Assembly: GCF_017163705.1 (NCBI RefSeq)
Contig: NZ_JAFIWB010000013.1
Coordinates: 58,830 to 122,829, forward strand
Direction: 5' to 3'
DNA: 64,000 nucleotides
Origin: Xanthomonas bonasiae
Lineage (GTDB): Bacteria; Pseudomonadota; Gammaproteobacteria; Xanthomonadales; Xanthomonadaceae
Below, one piece after another: positions 24,863-33,487 of the stretch. A program made the translations under genes and the position numbers. Positions within the stretch are counted from its first letter, which is position 1. Each line of letters begins with the position of its first letter. The notes under the pieces were generated by a model. That model was not told the origin of the DNA, did no database searches, and worked only from the letters and a program-made list of their open reading frames with translations.

Positions 24863-27286
24863 ATGTCACAGGACGTCTCCGCCGCCACGCCCCGCGCGCG
24901 GCGCACCCGGCGCTGGACGCGCCTGCTGCCACGGCCGCAGTGGGGCCGCCTGCATTGGCGCGTGTTGCGCTGGGGCACGGTGGCGTTGCTGGCCACGCTG
25001 TTGCTGCTGGACCTGGCGTTCCCGCTGCCGCTGCCGAAATCGCGCGACACCTCGACCCTGGTGGTGGCCGCCGACGGCACCCCGCTGCGCGCCTTCGCCG
25101 ACGGCAACGGCGTGTGGCGCTACCCGGCCACGCCGCAGAGCGTGTCGCCGCTGTACCTGCAGGCGCTGCTGAACTACGAGGACCGCTGGTTCTGGCATCA
25201 CCCGGGGGTCAACCCGTGGGCGCTGCTGCGCGCCGGCAAGCAGTGGGTGTTCTCGCGCCGCATCGTCTCCGGCGGTTCCACCCTGACCATGCAGGTGGCG
25301 CGGATCCTGATGCCGGACGACGTCAGCACGCGCAGCCCGCTGGGCAAGCTGCAGCAGCTGTTGCGCGCGCTGCAGCTGGAAGTGCACCTGAGCAAGCGCC
25401 AGATCCTGCAGCTGTACCTGGAGCGCGCGCCCTACGGCGGCACCATCGAAGGCGTGGACGCGGCCAGCTGGGCCTACCTGGGCAAGCCGGCATCGCGCCT
25501 GTCGCAGGCCGAGGCGGCGCTGCTGGCGGTGCTGCCGCAGGCGCCGAGCCGGCTGCGCCCGGACCGGCATCCGGAGGCCGCGCGCGCCGCGCGCGACAAG
25601 GTGCTCGAGCGCATGGTCGACCTGCACGTGTGGTCGCGCGAGCAGGTCGACGACGCGCGCATCGAGCCGGTGGTGGCGCGTTCGCTGCAGTCGCCGATGC
25701 ATGCCGCGCTGCTGGCCGAGCGCCTGCGCCGGCAAGCGCCGCGCGCCGCGCACATCGTCTCCACCCTCGATGCGGATCTGCAGCGCACCCTGGAGGATCG
25801 GGTCAGCGCGTATTTCTCGCAGCTGCCCGAGCGCACCTCCGCGGCGTTGCTGGTGGTGGACAACCGCGACCTGCAGGCGCGCGCCTACATCGGCTCGGTG
25901 ATGTTCGGCGACCGCAAGCGGCTCGGCGACGTGGACATGGTCCAGGCCTGGCGCTCGCCCGGCTCCACGCTCAAGCCGTTCCTGTACGGCATGGCCCTGG
26001 ACGACGGCCTGATCCACTCCGAAAGCCTGCTGGTGGACGCGCCGCAGAGTTTCGGCGACTACCGCCCGGGCAATTTCGACGAGGCCTTCAACGGTCCGGT
26101 CGGCGCGGCCAGCGCCTTGCGCCTGTCGTTGAACGTGCCGGCGGTGGACCTGCTTGAGCGGGTCGGCCCGGCGCGCTTCGCCGCGCGCCTGAACAATGCC
26201 GGCATCGGCCTGAAGTTTCCGCGCGGCAGCACGCCGAACCTGGCATTGATCCTCGGCGGCACCGGCGCGCAGCTGGAAGAACTGGTCGGCGCCTTCGCCG
26301 CGCTGAACCGCGACGGCATCGCCGGGCACGTGCGCTACACCGCCACCGACAAGGTCATCGACCGGCGGCTGATGTCGCCCGGCGCGGCGTGGATCGTGCG
26401 CGAGATCCTCGAGGCCAACCCGCGCCCCGGCTACGGCATCGGCACCTTCGATGTCGGCACGCGCCCGCGCGTGGCGTGGAAGACCGGCACCAGCTACGGC
26501 TACCGCGACGCCTGGGCGATCGGCAGCACCCGCCGCTACACGGTCGGGGTCTGGGTCGGGCGCCCGGACGGCACCCCGCTGCCCGGCCAGTACGGCGCGG
26601 TGACCGCGCTGCCGTTGATGTTCGAGACCATCGACAGCCTGCCGCGCGCGCGCGGCGACAACGCGCCGCGGCCGATGCCGGACAACGTGCAACAGCTGGA
26701 CGTGTGCTGGCCGCTGGGCATCGCCGCCGAACAGACCCCGCCCGCGCTGTGCCAGCGGCGCTTCTCCGCCTACGCGCTGGACGGCGCGGTGCCGCCGACC
26801 TTCGCCGAGCGCGACGCGCGGCTATGGAGCGCCGGCCGCGACACGGTGCAGGTGGACGCGCGCAGCGGCCTGCGCCTGTCGCCCGATTGCGCGCGGCCGC
26901 ACCAGGCGGTGCAGCGCGAACTCGCGCGCTGGCCGGCGTTGCTGACGCCATGGCTGCACGCCAGCGAACGCCAGGCCGGGCAACTGCCGGCGCTGGCGCC
27001 GGACTGCCGCGACGACGGCCGCGGCGGCAACGACGTGCTGCGCATCGAAGGGCTCAACGACCGCGCCACCCTGGCGCGCGCGCCGGGCAGCCCCAGCGTG
27101 CGCCTGCAGGTGCGTGCGCTGGGCACCACCGCGCCGGTGGATTGGCTGCTGGACGGCCGCTGGATCGCCCGCACCGAAGGCGCGCGCAACTTCCAGCGCG
27201 ATTTCGCCGATGCCGGCGACCACACCCTGACGGCGCTGGCCAGCAATGGCGCGTGGACCCAGGTGCGGTTCCGGGTGCTGCATTGA
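24863..27286 (+). CDS. pbpC: Penicillin-binding protein 1C
   Basis: An 807-residue bifunctional peptidoglycan synthase anchored by one helix (residues 38-56). The glycosyltransferase 51 domain has EDRWFWHHPGVNP (catalytic Glu 106), followed by the transpeptidase domain with SxxK at 368-371 (SPGSTLKP), SLN (422-424) and KTGTSYG (Lys 540). The C-terminal BiPBP domain typical of PBP1C ends the protein. A ribosome-binding site GGGAG precedes the ATG, 21 bases after the DeoR stop. In enterobacteria pbpC follows the alpha-2-macroglobulin gene; here about 15 kb separates them. Confidence 0.95.
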   Translation: MSQDVSAATPRARRTRRWTRLLPRPQWGRLHWRVLRWGTVALLATLLLLDLAFPLPLPKSRDTSTLVVAADGTPLRAFADGNGVWRYPATPQSVSPLYLQALLNYEDRWFWHHPGVNPWALLRAGKQWVFSRRIVSGGSTLTMQVARILMPDDVSTRSPLGKLQQLLRALQLEVHLSKRQILQLYLERAPYGGTIEGVDAASWAYLGKPASRLSQAEAALLAVLPQAPSRLRPDRHPEAARAARDKVLERMVDLHVWSREQVDDARIEPVVARSLQSPMHAALLAERLRRQAPRAAHIVSTLDADLQRTLEDRVSAYFSQLPERTSAALLVVDNRDLQARAYIGSVMFGDRKRLGDVDMVQAWRSPGSTLKPFLYGMALDDGLIHSESLLVDAPQSFGDYRPGNFDEAFNGPVGAASALRLSLNVPAVDLLERVGPARFAARLNNAGIGLKFPRGSTPNLALILGGTGAQLEELVGAFAALNRDGIAGHVRYTATDKVIDRRLMSPGAAWIVREILEANPRPGYGIGTFDVGTRPRVAWKTGTSYGYRDAWAIGSTRRYTVGVWVGRPDGTPLPGQYGAVTALPLMFETIDSLPRARGDNAPRPMPDNVQQLDVCWPLGIAAEQTPPALCQRRFSAYALDGAVPPTFAERDARLWSAGRDTVQVDARSGLRLSPDCARPHQAVQRELARWPALLTPWLHASERQAGQLPALAPDCRDDGRGGNDVLRIEGLNDRATLARAPGSPSVRLQVRALGTTAPVDWLLDGRWIARTEGARNFQRDFADAGDHTLTALASNGAWTQVRFRVLH

Positions 27287-27411
27287 GTGCGCATTGCGCG
27301 CGACGCGGGATGTGAAACGCCCGATGTTGGCGCTTACAGTCGCAACATGTGCGTCCCCTGCGGCTACATCGGAAGGGATGCTCCAAGGAGCTTCCTCGGG
27401 CTCATGCCTTC

Positions 27412-27480
27412 TGTAGGAGCGGCTTCAGCCGCGACATGAACTTACCGAAGGTCCCTGTCGCGGCTGAAGCCGCTCCTACA
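27412..27480. repeat. REP-type palindrome pair (GCGGC subtype)
   Basis: Two facing arms at 27412-27435 and 27457-27480, both GAGCGGCTTCAGCCGC type and nearly perfect. They occupy the convergent gap between pbpC and the ferritin-like gene; the rest of that gap shows no gene. Confidence 0.9.
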
Positions 27481-27659
27481 CGGTGTGCTGCGGTTGTCTG
27501 CAAAAGGCCAGCGCCTGCGAACGTCGCGGAGATTGTCGCGGCATCCTTTCGAGCGGGGAGGGCGCCCGAAGAGGCGGGGCGCTCGGCGCGTCGCGCGGAC
27601 GCACGATCCTGTTCCGGCCGCGCCGCGCGTTACCGGCCAATCCCACCGCGGTTGCCGCG

Positions 27660-27685
27660 AAAAAAACGCCCGGCAGTGCCGGGCG
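27660..27685 (-). terminator. Rho-independent terminator after the ferritin-like gene
   Basis: Read on the minus strand, the stem CGCCCGGCA / TGCCGGGCG (9 bp) is followed by seven T. It ends the prx-ferritin transcript 28 bases after its stop codon. Confidence 0.85.
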
Positions 27686-27712
27686 CTGATGTCATGCATG
27701 CGACTGGTCGGA

Positions 27713-28288
27713 TTACTTCCCGATCCAGCCTTCCAGCATGTCGGAGAACTCGTCGGCATGCTCTTCTTCCTGGGCCAGGATGTGCTCCAGGATGCGCTTG
27801 GTGGTGGTGTCCTTGTCGCCGATGAAATTGATCATCTCGCGGTAGCTGTCGATGGCGATGCGCTCGGCGATCAGGTTTTCCTTGACCATGTCGCGCAGGT
27901 CTTCGCCTTCCTTGTATTCGGCATGCGAGCGCGCGGTCAGCGTGTCGGGATTGAGGTCCGGCTCGCCGCCCAACTGCACGATGCGTTCGGCCAGCTTGTG
28001 CGCGTGTTCCTGTTCCTGCTGCGCATGCTCCAGGAACTCGGCCTTGACCGAGTCGGCGATCATGCCCGAGGCCATGAAGTAGTGGCGGTAGTAGCGCAGC
28101 ACGCACACGTACTCGGTGGCGAGCGCATCGTTGAGCAGCTTGATCACCGCCTCGCGGTCGGCGCTGTAGCTCTTGGTGATCGCGCCGTCCTCGATGCTCT
28201 GGCGTGCATTGGCGCGCAGCGTGGCGGTATCGGTGAGGCCGGCGGTGTGCTGCAGCGGCTTGGCGTCGTTGGCTGGCTTGTTGGACAT
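27713..28288 (-). CDS. Ferritin-like / bacterioferritin-type protein
   Basis: A 191-residue protein with the four-helix ferritin fold. Iron ligands of the di-iron site are visible: E in ALATEYVCVLRYYRHYF, the ExxH-like pair in AQQEQEHAHKL, E in VKENLIAERIAIDSYREM and EEEHADEF. The N-terminal 35 residues are an extra extension. It probably stores iron or protects against peroxide. The peroxiredoxin gene lies 36 bases upstream on the same strand, so they are likely one oxidative-stress operon. Confidence 0.85.
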   Translation of the reverse strand: MSNKPANDAKPLQHTAGLTDTATLRANARQSIEDGAITKSYSADREAVIKLLNDALATEYVCVLRYYRHYFMASGMIADSVKAEFLEHAQQEQEHAHKLAERIVQLGGEPDLNPDTLTARSHAEYKEGEDLRDMVKENLIAERIAIDSYREMINFIGDKDTTTKRILEHILAQEEEHADEFSDMLEGWIGK

Positions 28289-28324
28289 GGCTGGCCGGTT
28301 CCTGTGTGGTGGGTGAAAGAAAGA

Positions 28325-28825
28325 TTAGGTGGGGAGATGCTGCGGGTCGGCAAGGTGCTGCAGCACGTAGTCGGCAGCGGAGACCTTGAATTCGCCCGGG
28401 GCCTCGACGAACAGCGCGCGCACCACGCCGTCCTCGGCGTACAGCGCGAAGCGCCGCGCCCGCACGCCCATGCCGTAGCTGCTGGCGTCCATTTCCAGGC
28501 CCAGCGCCTTGGCCAGTGCGCCGTTGCCGTCGGACAGCATCTGCAGGCCGTCGGGCACCAGCTGGCTCTTGCCCCAGGCCTGCATCACGAACGGGTCGTT
28601 GACCGCCATGCAGTACACCTCGATGCCGCGCTTGCGGAATTCCTCGAAGTGCTCGACATAGCCGGGCAGGTGCTTCTCCGAGCAGGTCGGGGTGAACGCG
28701 CCGGGCACCGCGAACAGCAGCACGCGGTGGCCGTCGAACAGACTGCGGGTGTCCACCTGCTCCACGCCCTCGCGGATGCGTTGCAGGACCACTTCGGGAA
28801 TGCGTTCGCCGGGCTGGATGGGCAT
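28325..28825 (-). CDS. Peroxiredoxin, Prx5/PrxII type
   Basis: A 166-residue thiol peroxidase reducing hydrogen peroxide and alkyl hydroperoxides. The peroxidatic Cys 48 is in PGAFTPTCS and a second Cys 72 (VYCMAVND) stands at the spacing of the resolving Cys in Prx5 proteins. Catalytic Arg is in the RARRFALY segment. The start ATG has a good AAGGAG site. First gene of the two-gene operon with the ferritin-like protein. Confidence 0.92.
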   Translation of the reverse strand: MPIQPGERIPEVVLQRIREGVEQVDTRSLFDGHRVLLFAVPGAFTPTCSEKHLPGYVEHFEEFRKRGIEVYCMAVNDPFVMQAWGKSQLVPDGLQMLSDGNGALAKALGLEMDASSYGMGVRARRFALYAEDGVVRALFVEAPGEFKVSAADYVLQHLADPQHLPT

Positions 28826-28885
28826 GTCGGGCTCCTTGGATGAATCGAGTCTAGAAATCGGGATGGGAAGGCAGCGTCAAGGCCC

Positions 28886-28913
28886 CTTGAAAAGCGCAGG
28901 GCCATTCCTATCT
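28886..28913 (+). promoter_or_regulatory. Candidate sigma-32 heat-shock promoter of hsp20
   Basis: CTTGAAA (28886-28892) is a perfect -35 for sigma-32. After a 13-base spacer follows TCCTATCT (28906-28913), matching CCCCATNT at 5 of 7 defined positions. It lies about 80 bases upstream of the hsp20 start codon. Confidence 0.6.
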
Positions 28914-28995
28914 GGCAGGCATGGCGGCGGGCCTGGCCCGCCGCCGCGAACCACCCGTCAGGGTTTATCCCATTCACGTTGCAGGAGACTACGAG

Positions 28996-29463
28996 ATGAG
29001 CATCGTCCGTTATCGCCCGTTGCCGGCCCAGGCCGCCTTCCAGAACGAGATCAAGCAGGTGTTCGACCGCTTCTTCGACCCCAACGGCGGCACCGACGAG
29101 TCGGCCGTCGTCACCGCGCAGTGGGTGCCGCGCGTGGACATCAAGGAGGAAGCCGAGCGTTTCGTGCTGTACGCCGACCTGCCCGGCATCGACCCGGCCG
29201 AGATCGAGGTGTCGATGGACAAGGGCATCCTGTCGATCAAGGGCGAGCGCAAGAGCGAGTCCACCGCCGACAGCGAGCGCTTCTCGCGCATCGAGCGCCG
29301 CTACGGCAGCTTCCACCGCCGCTTCGCGCTGCCCGACAGCGCCGATCCCGACAACATTTCCGCCACCGGCTACCATGGGGTGCTGGAAGTGCGCATCCCC
29401 AAGCGCCCGGCGAGCACGCCGCGCCGGATCCAGGTCGACACCGGGGCCACGATCGTGCAGTAA
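28996..29463 (+). CDS. Small heat-shock protein, Hsp20 family
   Basis: A 155-residue alpha-crystallin-type holdase that keeps unfolded proteins soluble. The N-terminal arm (MSIVRYRPLPAQAAFQNEIKQVFDRFF) is followed by the crystallin domain with VLYADLPGIDPAEIEVSMDKGILSIKGERK and the GVLEVRIPKR strand; the C-terminal tail is short. ATG 28996 has AGGAG eight bases upstream; an in-frame extension upstream lacks homology. A sigma-32-like promoter precedes it and a co-chaperone gene follows. Confidence 0.93.
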   Translation: MSIVRYRPLPAQAAFQNEIKQVFDRFFDPNGGTDESAVVTAQWVPRVDIKEEAERFVLYADLPGIDPAEIEVSMDKGILSIKGERKSESTADSERFSRIERRYGSFHRRFALPDSADPDNISATGYHGVLEVRIPKRPASTPRRIQVDTGATIVQ

Positions 29464-29552
29464 GCGCCCGCCCGCGCCGGCGACGCCGCGGCGTCGCCGC
29501 GCCTTCGCGGCCGGCCAGTAGAATGGCCGGGCGATGGTGCGCAGCATGCAAC

Positions 29553-29589
29553 CGGCCCGTTGCCGCAAGGCGGCGGGCCGACTCTTTTT
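29553..29589 (+). terminator. Terminator-like hairpin directly before the cbpA-like gene
   Basis: Outer stem CGGCCCG / CGGGCCG (29553-29559 with 29574-29580), inner CCGC/GCGG pairing, then CTTTTTG. It would end hsp20 transcripts, but it finishes only about ten bases before the next start codon and directly abuts the ribosome-binding site. Confidence 0.6.
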
Positions 29590-29599
29590 GAGGTGATGG

Positions 29600-30490
29600 A
29601 TGGAATTCAAGGATTACTACGCGACCCTGGGCGTGGAGCCCAGCGCGGGCGACGCCGAGATCAAGACCGCCTACCGGCGGCTGGCGCGCAAGTACCATCC
29701 CGACGTCAGCAAGGAGGCCGGCGCCGAGGACAAGTTCAAGGCCATCAACGAGGCCTACGAGGCGCTGCGCGATCCGCCCAAGCGCGCCGCCTACGACCAG
29801 CTGCGCGCGCAGGGCTACCGGCCCGGCGAAGAGTTCCAGGCCCCGCCCAACTACGGTGGCGCGCAGGGCTACGACTTCGAGGAAGTGTTCGGCAACGGCG
29901 GCGCCGGCGGCGGCTTCAGCGATTTCTTCGAGAGCCTGTTCGCGCGCCAGCAGCGCGCGCGCCAGGGCGGTGCCGGCCCCGGTCCCGGCCCGGGCGCGGC
30001 GCCGCGCGGCGACACCCGCGCCAAGCTGGCGGTGCCGCTGGAGGCGGTGTATGCCGGCGACAGCGTGCGCATCACCATCAACGGCAAGCAGCTGGACGTG
30101 CGCGTGCCCAAGGGCGTGCGCCCCGGCCAGGTGATCCGGCTGAGCGGGCAGGGCAACGGCGGCAGCAACCTGCTGCTGGAGATCGAATACGCCGCGCACC
30201 CGCAGTTCGAGGTGGACGGGCTCAACATCCTGTACACCCTGCCGGTGACGCCGTGGCAGGCGGCGCTGGGCACCAGCATCAGCGTGCCGACCCTGGGCGG
30301 TGCGGTGGAGCTGAAGATCCCGCCGGAGTCCGACGCCGGGCGCAAGCTGCGCCTGCGCGGCCGCGGCCTGCCGGGCACGCCGGCGGGCGACCAGATCGTG
30401 GAACTGGAAGTGCTGGCACCGGCGCCGGAGACCGAGGCGCAGCGCAAGGCCTATCGCAGTCTGGCCAAGGCGTTCGGCGAGGCAGTGTGA
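29600..30490 (+). CDS. cbpA: DnaJ-family co-chaperone, CbpA-like
   Basis: A 296-residue curved-DNA-binding-protein-A type co-chaperone of DnaK. J domain 1-70 with the HPD tripeptide (residues 33-35), a Gly/Phe-rich linker (GGAGGGFSDFFESLFARQQ), then two DnaJ C-terminal beta domains. The zinc-finger of true DnaJ is absent, which is what separates CbpA. Start at 29600 has AGGTG upstream; another out-of-frame ATG lies four bases before. It follows hsp20 on the same strand with a hairpin in between. Confidence 0.9.
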   Translation: MEFKDYYATLGVEPSAGDAEIKTAYRRLARKYHPDVSKEAGAEDKFKAINEAYEALRDPPKRAAYDQLRAQGYRPGEEFQAPPNYGGAQGYDFEEVFGNGGAGGGFSDFFESLFARQQRARQGGAGPGPGPGAAPRGDTRAKLAVPLEAVYAGDSVRITINGKQLDVRVPKGVRPGQVIRLSGQGNGGSNLLLEIEYAAHPQFEVDGLNILYTLPVTPWQAALGTSISVPTLGGAVELKIPPESDAGRKLRLRGRGLPGTPAGDQIVELEVLAPAPETEAQRKAYRSLAKAFGEAV

Positions 30491-30721
30491 AGCCGGGATT
30501 CGGGATTCGGCATTGGGGATTCGAGTTTCCCAGGCCTGCCGCAGCTTGTGCTTTCCTGTAGGAGGGGCTTCAGCCCCGGCGCGTTACCGGTAAGGCGTCG
30601 GGGCTGAAGCCCCCCCCTACAAAAAGCGCGGGGCGAGAGCGCATGCCGGCCTCGGCTGCATCCCAATCCCTAATCCCGGCCTTCCACAGCCGAATGGCTG
30701 GTCATCCCCAATCCCGGCTCC
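30491..30721. repeat. Intergenic repeats: GGGATTC runs and a GGGGC-subtype REP pair
   Basis: Directly after cbpA are runs of GGGATTCGG/GGGGATTCG; related complementary runs (CCCAATCCC) lie at about 30660-30715. Between them a REP pair (30557-30580 and 30597-30621) has the stem GGGGC-TTCA-GCCCC. No gene is supported in this 231-base convergent gap. Confidence 0.8.
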
Positions 30722-31105
30722 TCAGCCCTTCGGCGGATCCTCGCCGCTGAACACCCGCTCGATCACCTCGGACAGCTCGTCCTCGGAGAACGGCTTGGTG
30801 ATATAGGCGCGGGCGCCCTGGCGCATGCCCCACATGCGGTCGGTGTCCTGGTCCTTGGTGGTGACCAGGATCACCGGGATGTTCTGCGTGCTCGGCTCGC
30901 GGCGCAGCGTGCGGGTGGCCTGGAAACCGTTGAGGTTGGGCATCACCACGTCCATCAGCACCAGGTCCGGCAGCGCCGCCTTGGCCGCTTCCACGCCGGC
31001 CGCACCGTCGGTGGCGGTGAGCGTTTCGTGGCCCAGCTTCTCCACGATGCGCTGGATGCCGAGCAACTGCGACGGCGAATCGTCGACGATCAGGATGCGT
31101 GCCAT
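30722..31105 (-). CDS. pilH: Single-domain response regulator, PilH-like
   Basis: A 127-residue receiver-only protein. MARILIVDDSPSQ, LVLMDVVMPNLNGFQATR, VILVTTKDQDTDRMWGMRQGA and ITKPFSEDEL closely follow the pattern of PilH from the twitching-motility Chp/Pil chemosensory system, which acts as phosphate sink or motor regulator for type IV pili. It stands alone here, away from other pil genes. The start codon at 31105 has AAGGGGG upstream; a longer frame to 31171 is rejected for lack of similarity. Confidence 0.8.
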   Translation of the reverse strand: MARILIVDDSPSQLLGIQRIVEKLGHETLTATDGAAGVEAAKAALPDLVLMDVVMPNLNGFQATRTLRREPSTQNIPVILVTTKDQDTDRMWGMRQGARAYITKPFSEDELSEVIERVFSGEDPPKG

Positions 31106-31187
31106 GTGTTTCCCCCTTGGAGCCACGAGTGTAGTGGCAGCGGCGCGCACCCGGAAAGCGGTGCGCGTCACAAACCCCCGGGCACGT

Positions 31188-32192
31188 CTACGCCGCCGGA
31201 TCCAGCCGCACCACGGTGCGCCCGAACGACTGCCCGGCGAGCATCGTCGCGAACACTTCGGGCAGGCCGGACAGGTCCACTTCGCGGGTGCAGATCGCGT
31301 CCAGGTGGCGCGGTTTCCAGTCGCTGCCCAGGTGCTGCCAGATCAGGTCGCGCAGGTCGCGCGCGGTGCCGGCCGAGCCGATCCCCAGCAGCGACACGCC
31401 GCGCAGGATGAACGGCATCACCGTCATGTCCAGCTCCGGGGTCGCCGCCAGCCCGGCGCTGGCGACGTTGCCGTACGGGGCCGTCTGCGCCAGCAGGCTG
31501 GTCAGCATCGCCCCGCCGACGTTGTCCAGGCCGCCGCCGAAGCGCACCGACTCCAGCGGGCGCTTGGTCTGCAGCGCGTCGCGGCCCAGCACCTGGCTGG
31601 CGCCCAGCGCCTTCAGGTGCTCGGCGCGGTCGGCCTTGCCGCTGACCGCATGCACTTCGAAGCCGGCGCGGCTGAAGATGTCGATCGCCAGCGAGCCGAC
31701 CCCGCCGGTGGCGCCGGTCACGCACAGCGGGCCGTGGTCCGGGGTCTGCCGGTTGTCGAGCAGGCGCAGCAGCGCCAGCGCCGCGGTGAAGCCGGCGGTG
31801 CCCAGCACCATACTCTCGCGCAGGCTCAGCCCGGCCGGCAGCGGCACCACCCACTTGGCCTCCAGCCGCGCGTACTGGCTGTAGCCGCCGTCGCGGGTCT
31901 CGCTGAGGCCGCAGCCGGTGACCAGCACCGCATCGCCTTCCTTGAAGCCCGGATCGCTGGAGGCGACCACGTGCCCGGCCACGTCGATGCCGCCGACCAG
32001 CGGGAACCGGCGCAGGATCTTGCCCTGGCCGGTGCCGGCCAGCGCGTCCTTGAAATTCACCGACGACCAGGCGCCGCGGATCACCACTTCGCCGGGACTG
32101 AGCTGGTCCAGCTCCACCGGTTCGACCGCGGCGCGGTAGCCGGCATCGTCCTGGTGGATGCGGAAGGCGGGGAAGCTGGCGGGGAGCGACAT
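31188..32192 (-). CDS. Acrylyl-CoA reductase-type quinone oxidoreductase (AcuI/YhdH-like)
   Basis: A 334-residue zinc-free medium-chain dehydrogenase/reductase. The NADPH-binding motif TGATGGVGSLAIDI is central; the N-terminal GroES-like domain carries SSVNFKDALAGTG and FPLVGGIDVAGHV, diagnostic of the YhdH/AcuI group that reduces acryloyl-CoA or related enones with NADPH. The start is set at the Met preceding SLPASFPAFR; the longer frame to 32282 adds 30 unrelated residues. It is divergent from hflK and ends 80 bases before pilH. Confidence 0.88.
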   Translation of the reverse strand: MSLPASFPAFRIHQDDAGYRAAVEPVELDQLSPGEVVIRGAWSSVNFKDALAGTGQGKILRRFPLVGGIDVAGHVVASSDPGFKEGDAVLVTGCGLSETRDGGYSQYARLEAKWVVPLPAGLSLRESMVLGTAGFTAALALLRLLDNRQTPDHGPLCVTGATGGVGSLAIDIFSRAGFEVHAVSGKADRAEHLKALGASQVLGRDALQTKRPLESVRFGGGLDNVGGAMLTSLLAQTAPYGNVASAGLAATPELDMTVMPFILRGVSLLGIGSAGTARDLRDLIWQHLGSDWKPRHLDAICTREVDLSGLPEVFATMLAGQSFGRTVVRLDPAA

Positions 32193-32335
32193 GGCGAAAA
32201 CCTTGGTCGGCGCGAAGGAATGCACCAAGATAGCCCTTTCGAAACGTCGGATCTGCCCCATCTTGTAGAATCGGCGACTCACTTACGGTGACCGGCGCGG
32301 ACCGACGCGCCGCCACCTACCTTCTTGGAGCATGC

Positions 32336-33487
32336 ATGGCCTGGAATACACCCGGCGGCAAGGGCGGAGATGGCCCGGACAATAACGGGCGCAATCCCTG
32401 GAAGCCTCGTGGCGGCAATGGTGGCGGCAAGTGGGGCGGGTTGCCCGGTCCGTTGAAGGACCTGTTCGGCGGCGACGGCGCCAACATCGGCCGCTGGGTG
32501 CTGGCGGCGGTGGTGCTGCTGCTGCTGTTCAGTTGCTTCCAGCTGATCGGCGAGCAGCAGCGCGGCGTGGTGCTGCGCTTCGGCCAGTTCTCGCGGATCC
32601 TGCAGCCGGGCCCGAACTTCAAGCTGCCGTGGCCGATCGAATCGGTGCGCAAGGTCAACGCCACCGAGATCAAGACCTTCAGCAACCAGGTGCCGGTGCT
32701 GACCCGCGACGAGAACATCGTCAGCGTCTCGCTCAACGTGCAGTACCGCATCGACGACCCGCGCATGTACGTGTTCGGCTCGCGCAACGCCGACCAGGTG
32801 CTGGAGCAGGCGGCGCAGAGCGCGGTGCGCGAACAGGTCGGCCGCGCCGACCTCAACGTGGTGCTGAACAACCGCGGGCCGATGGCCACCGCCGCGCGCG
32901 ACCGCCTGCAGGCCGCGCTCAGCGCCTACCGCACCGGCCTGATCGTGACCGGGCTGACCCTGCCCGACGCGCGCCCGCCGGAAGAAGTGAAGCCGGCCTT
33001 CGACGAGGTCAACGGCGCCCAGCAGGTCAAGGAGCGGCTGATCAACGAGGCCCAGGCCTATGCCGCCAAGATGGTGCCGGAAGCCCGCGGCCAGGCCGCG
33101 CGCACCCGCACCGTCGCCGAGGGCTACAAGGAAGCGTCGATCGCCCGCGCGCAAGGCGATGCCGAGCGCTTCACCCTGCTGCAGCAGCAGTACCAGAACG
33201 CGCCGGACGTCACCCGCAAGCGGCTGTGGCTGGAGACGGTGCAGAAGGTGCTGTCGGAGAACCGCAAGGTCATCGGCGGCGACGGCCGCCAGCTGATCTA
33301 CGTGCCGATGCCGGCCGACGGCGGCAAGAGCGGCGCCAGCGCCGCGCCGGCGCCGTCCGCCAGCGGCGGCATGCCGACGCTGCCGCAGGAAGTCCTGATG
33401 CCGTCGCTGTCCAGCAGCCCGGCCGAGAGTATCCGCAGTCCGGAGCGCACGCCGCGCCCGAACGGCCGTGAGGAGGTGCAGCCATGA
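32336..33487 (+). CDS. hflK: FtsH protease modulator HflK
   Basis: A 383-residue inner-membrane SPFH/prohibitin protein that with HflC caps the FtsH protease and modulates turnover of membrane proteins. A Gly/Asn-rich N-terminal cytoplasmic tail (WNTPGGKGGDGPDNN) is followed by one membrane helix (about 58-78) and the band-7 domain beginning GEQQRGVVLRFGQFSRILQPG. The C-terminal tail is Pro/Ser-rich. ATG 32336 has GGAG five bases upstream. It overlaps hflC by four bases (ATGA). Confidence 0.96.
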   Translation: MAWNTPGGKGGDGPDNNGRNPWKPRGGNGGGKWGGLPGPLKDLFGGDGANIGRWVLAAVVLLLLFSCFQLIGEQQRGVVLRFGQFSRILQPGPNFKLPWPIESVRKVNATEIKTFSNQVPVLTRDENIVSVSLNVQYRIDDPRMYVFGSRNADQVLEQAAQSAVREQVGRADLNVVLNNRGPMATAARDRLQAALSAYRTGLIVTGLTLPDARPPEEVKPAFDEVNGAQQVKERLINEAQAYAAKMVPEARGQAARTRTVAEGYKEASIARAQGDAERFTLLQQQYQNAPDVTRKRLWLETVQKVLSENRKVIGGDGRQLIYVPMPADGGKSGASAAPAPSASGGMPTLPQEVLMPSLSSSPAESIRSPERTPRPNGREEVQP

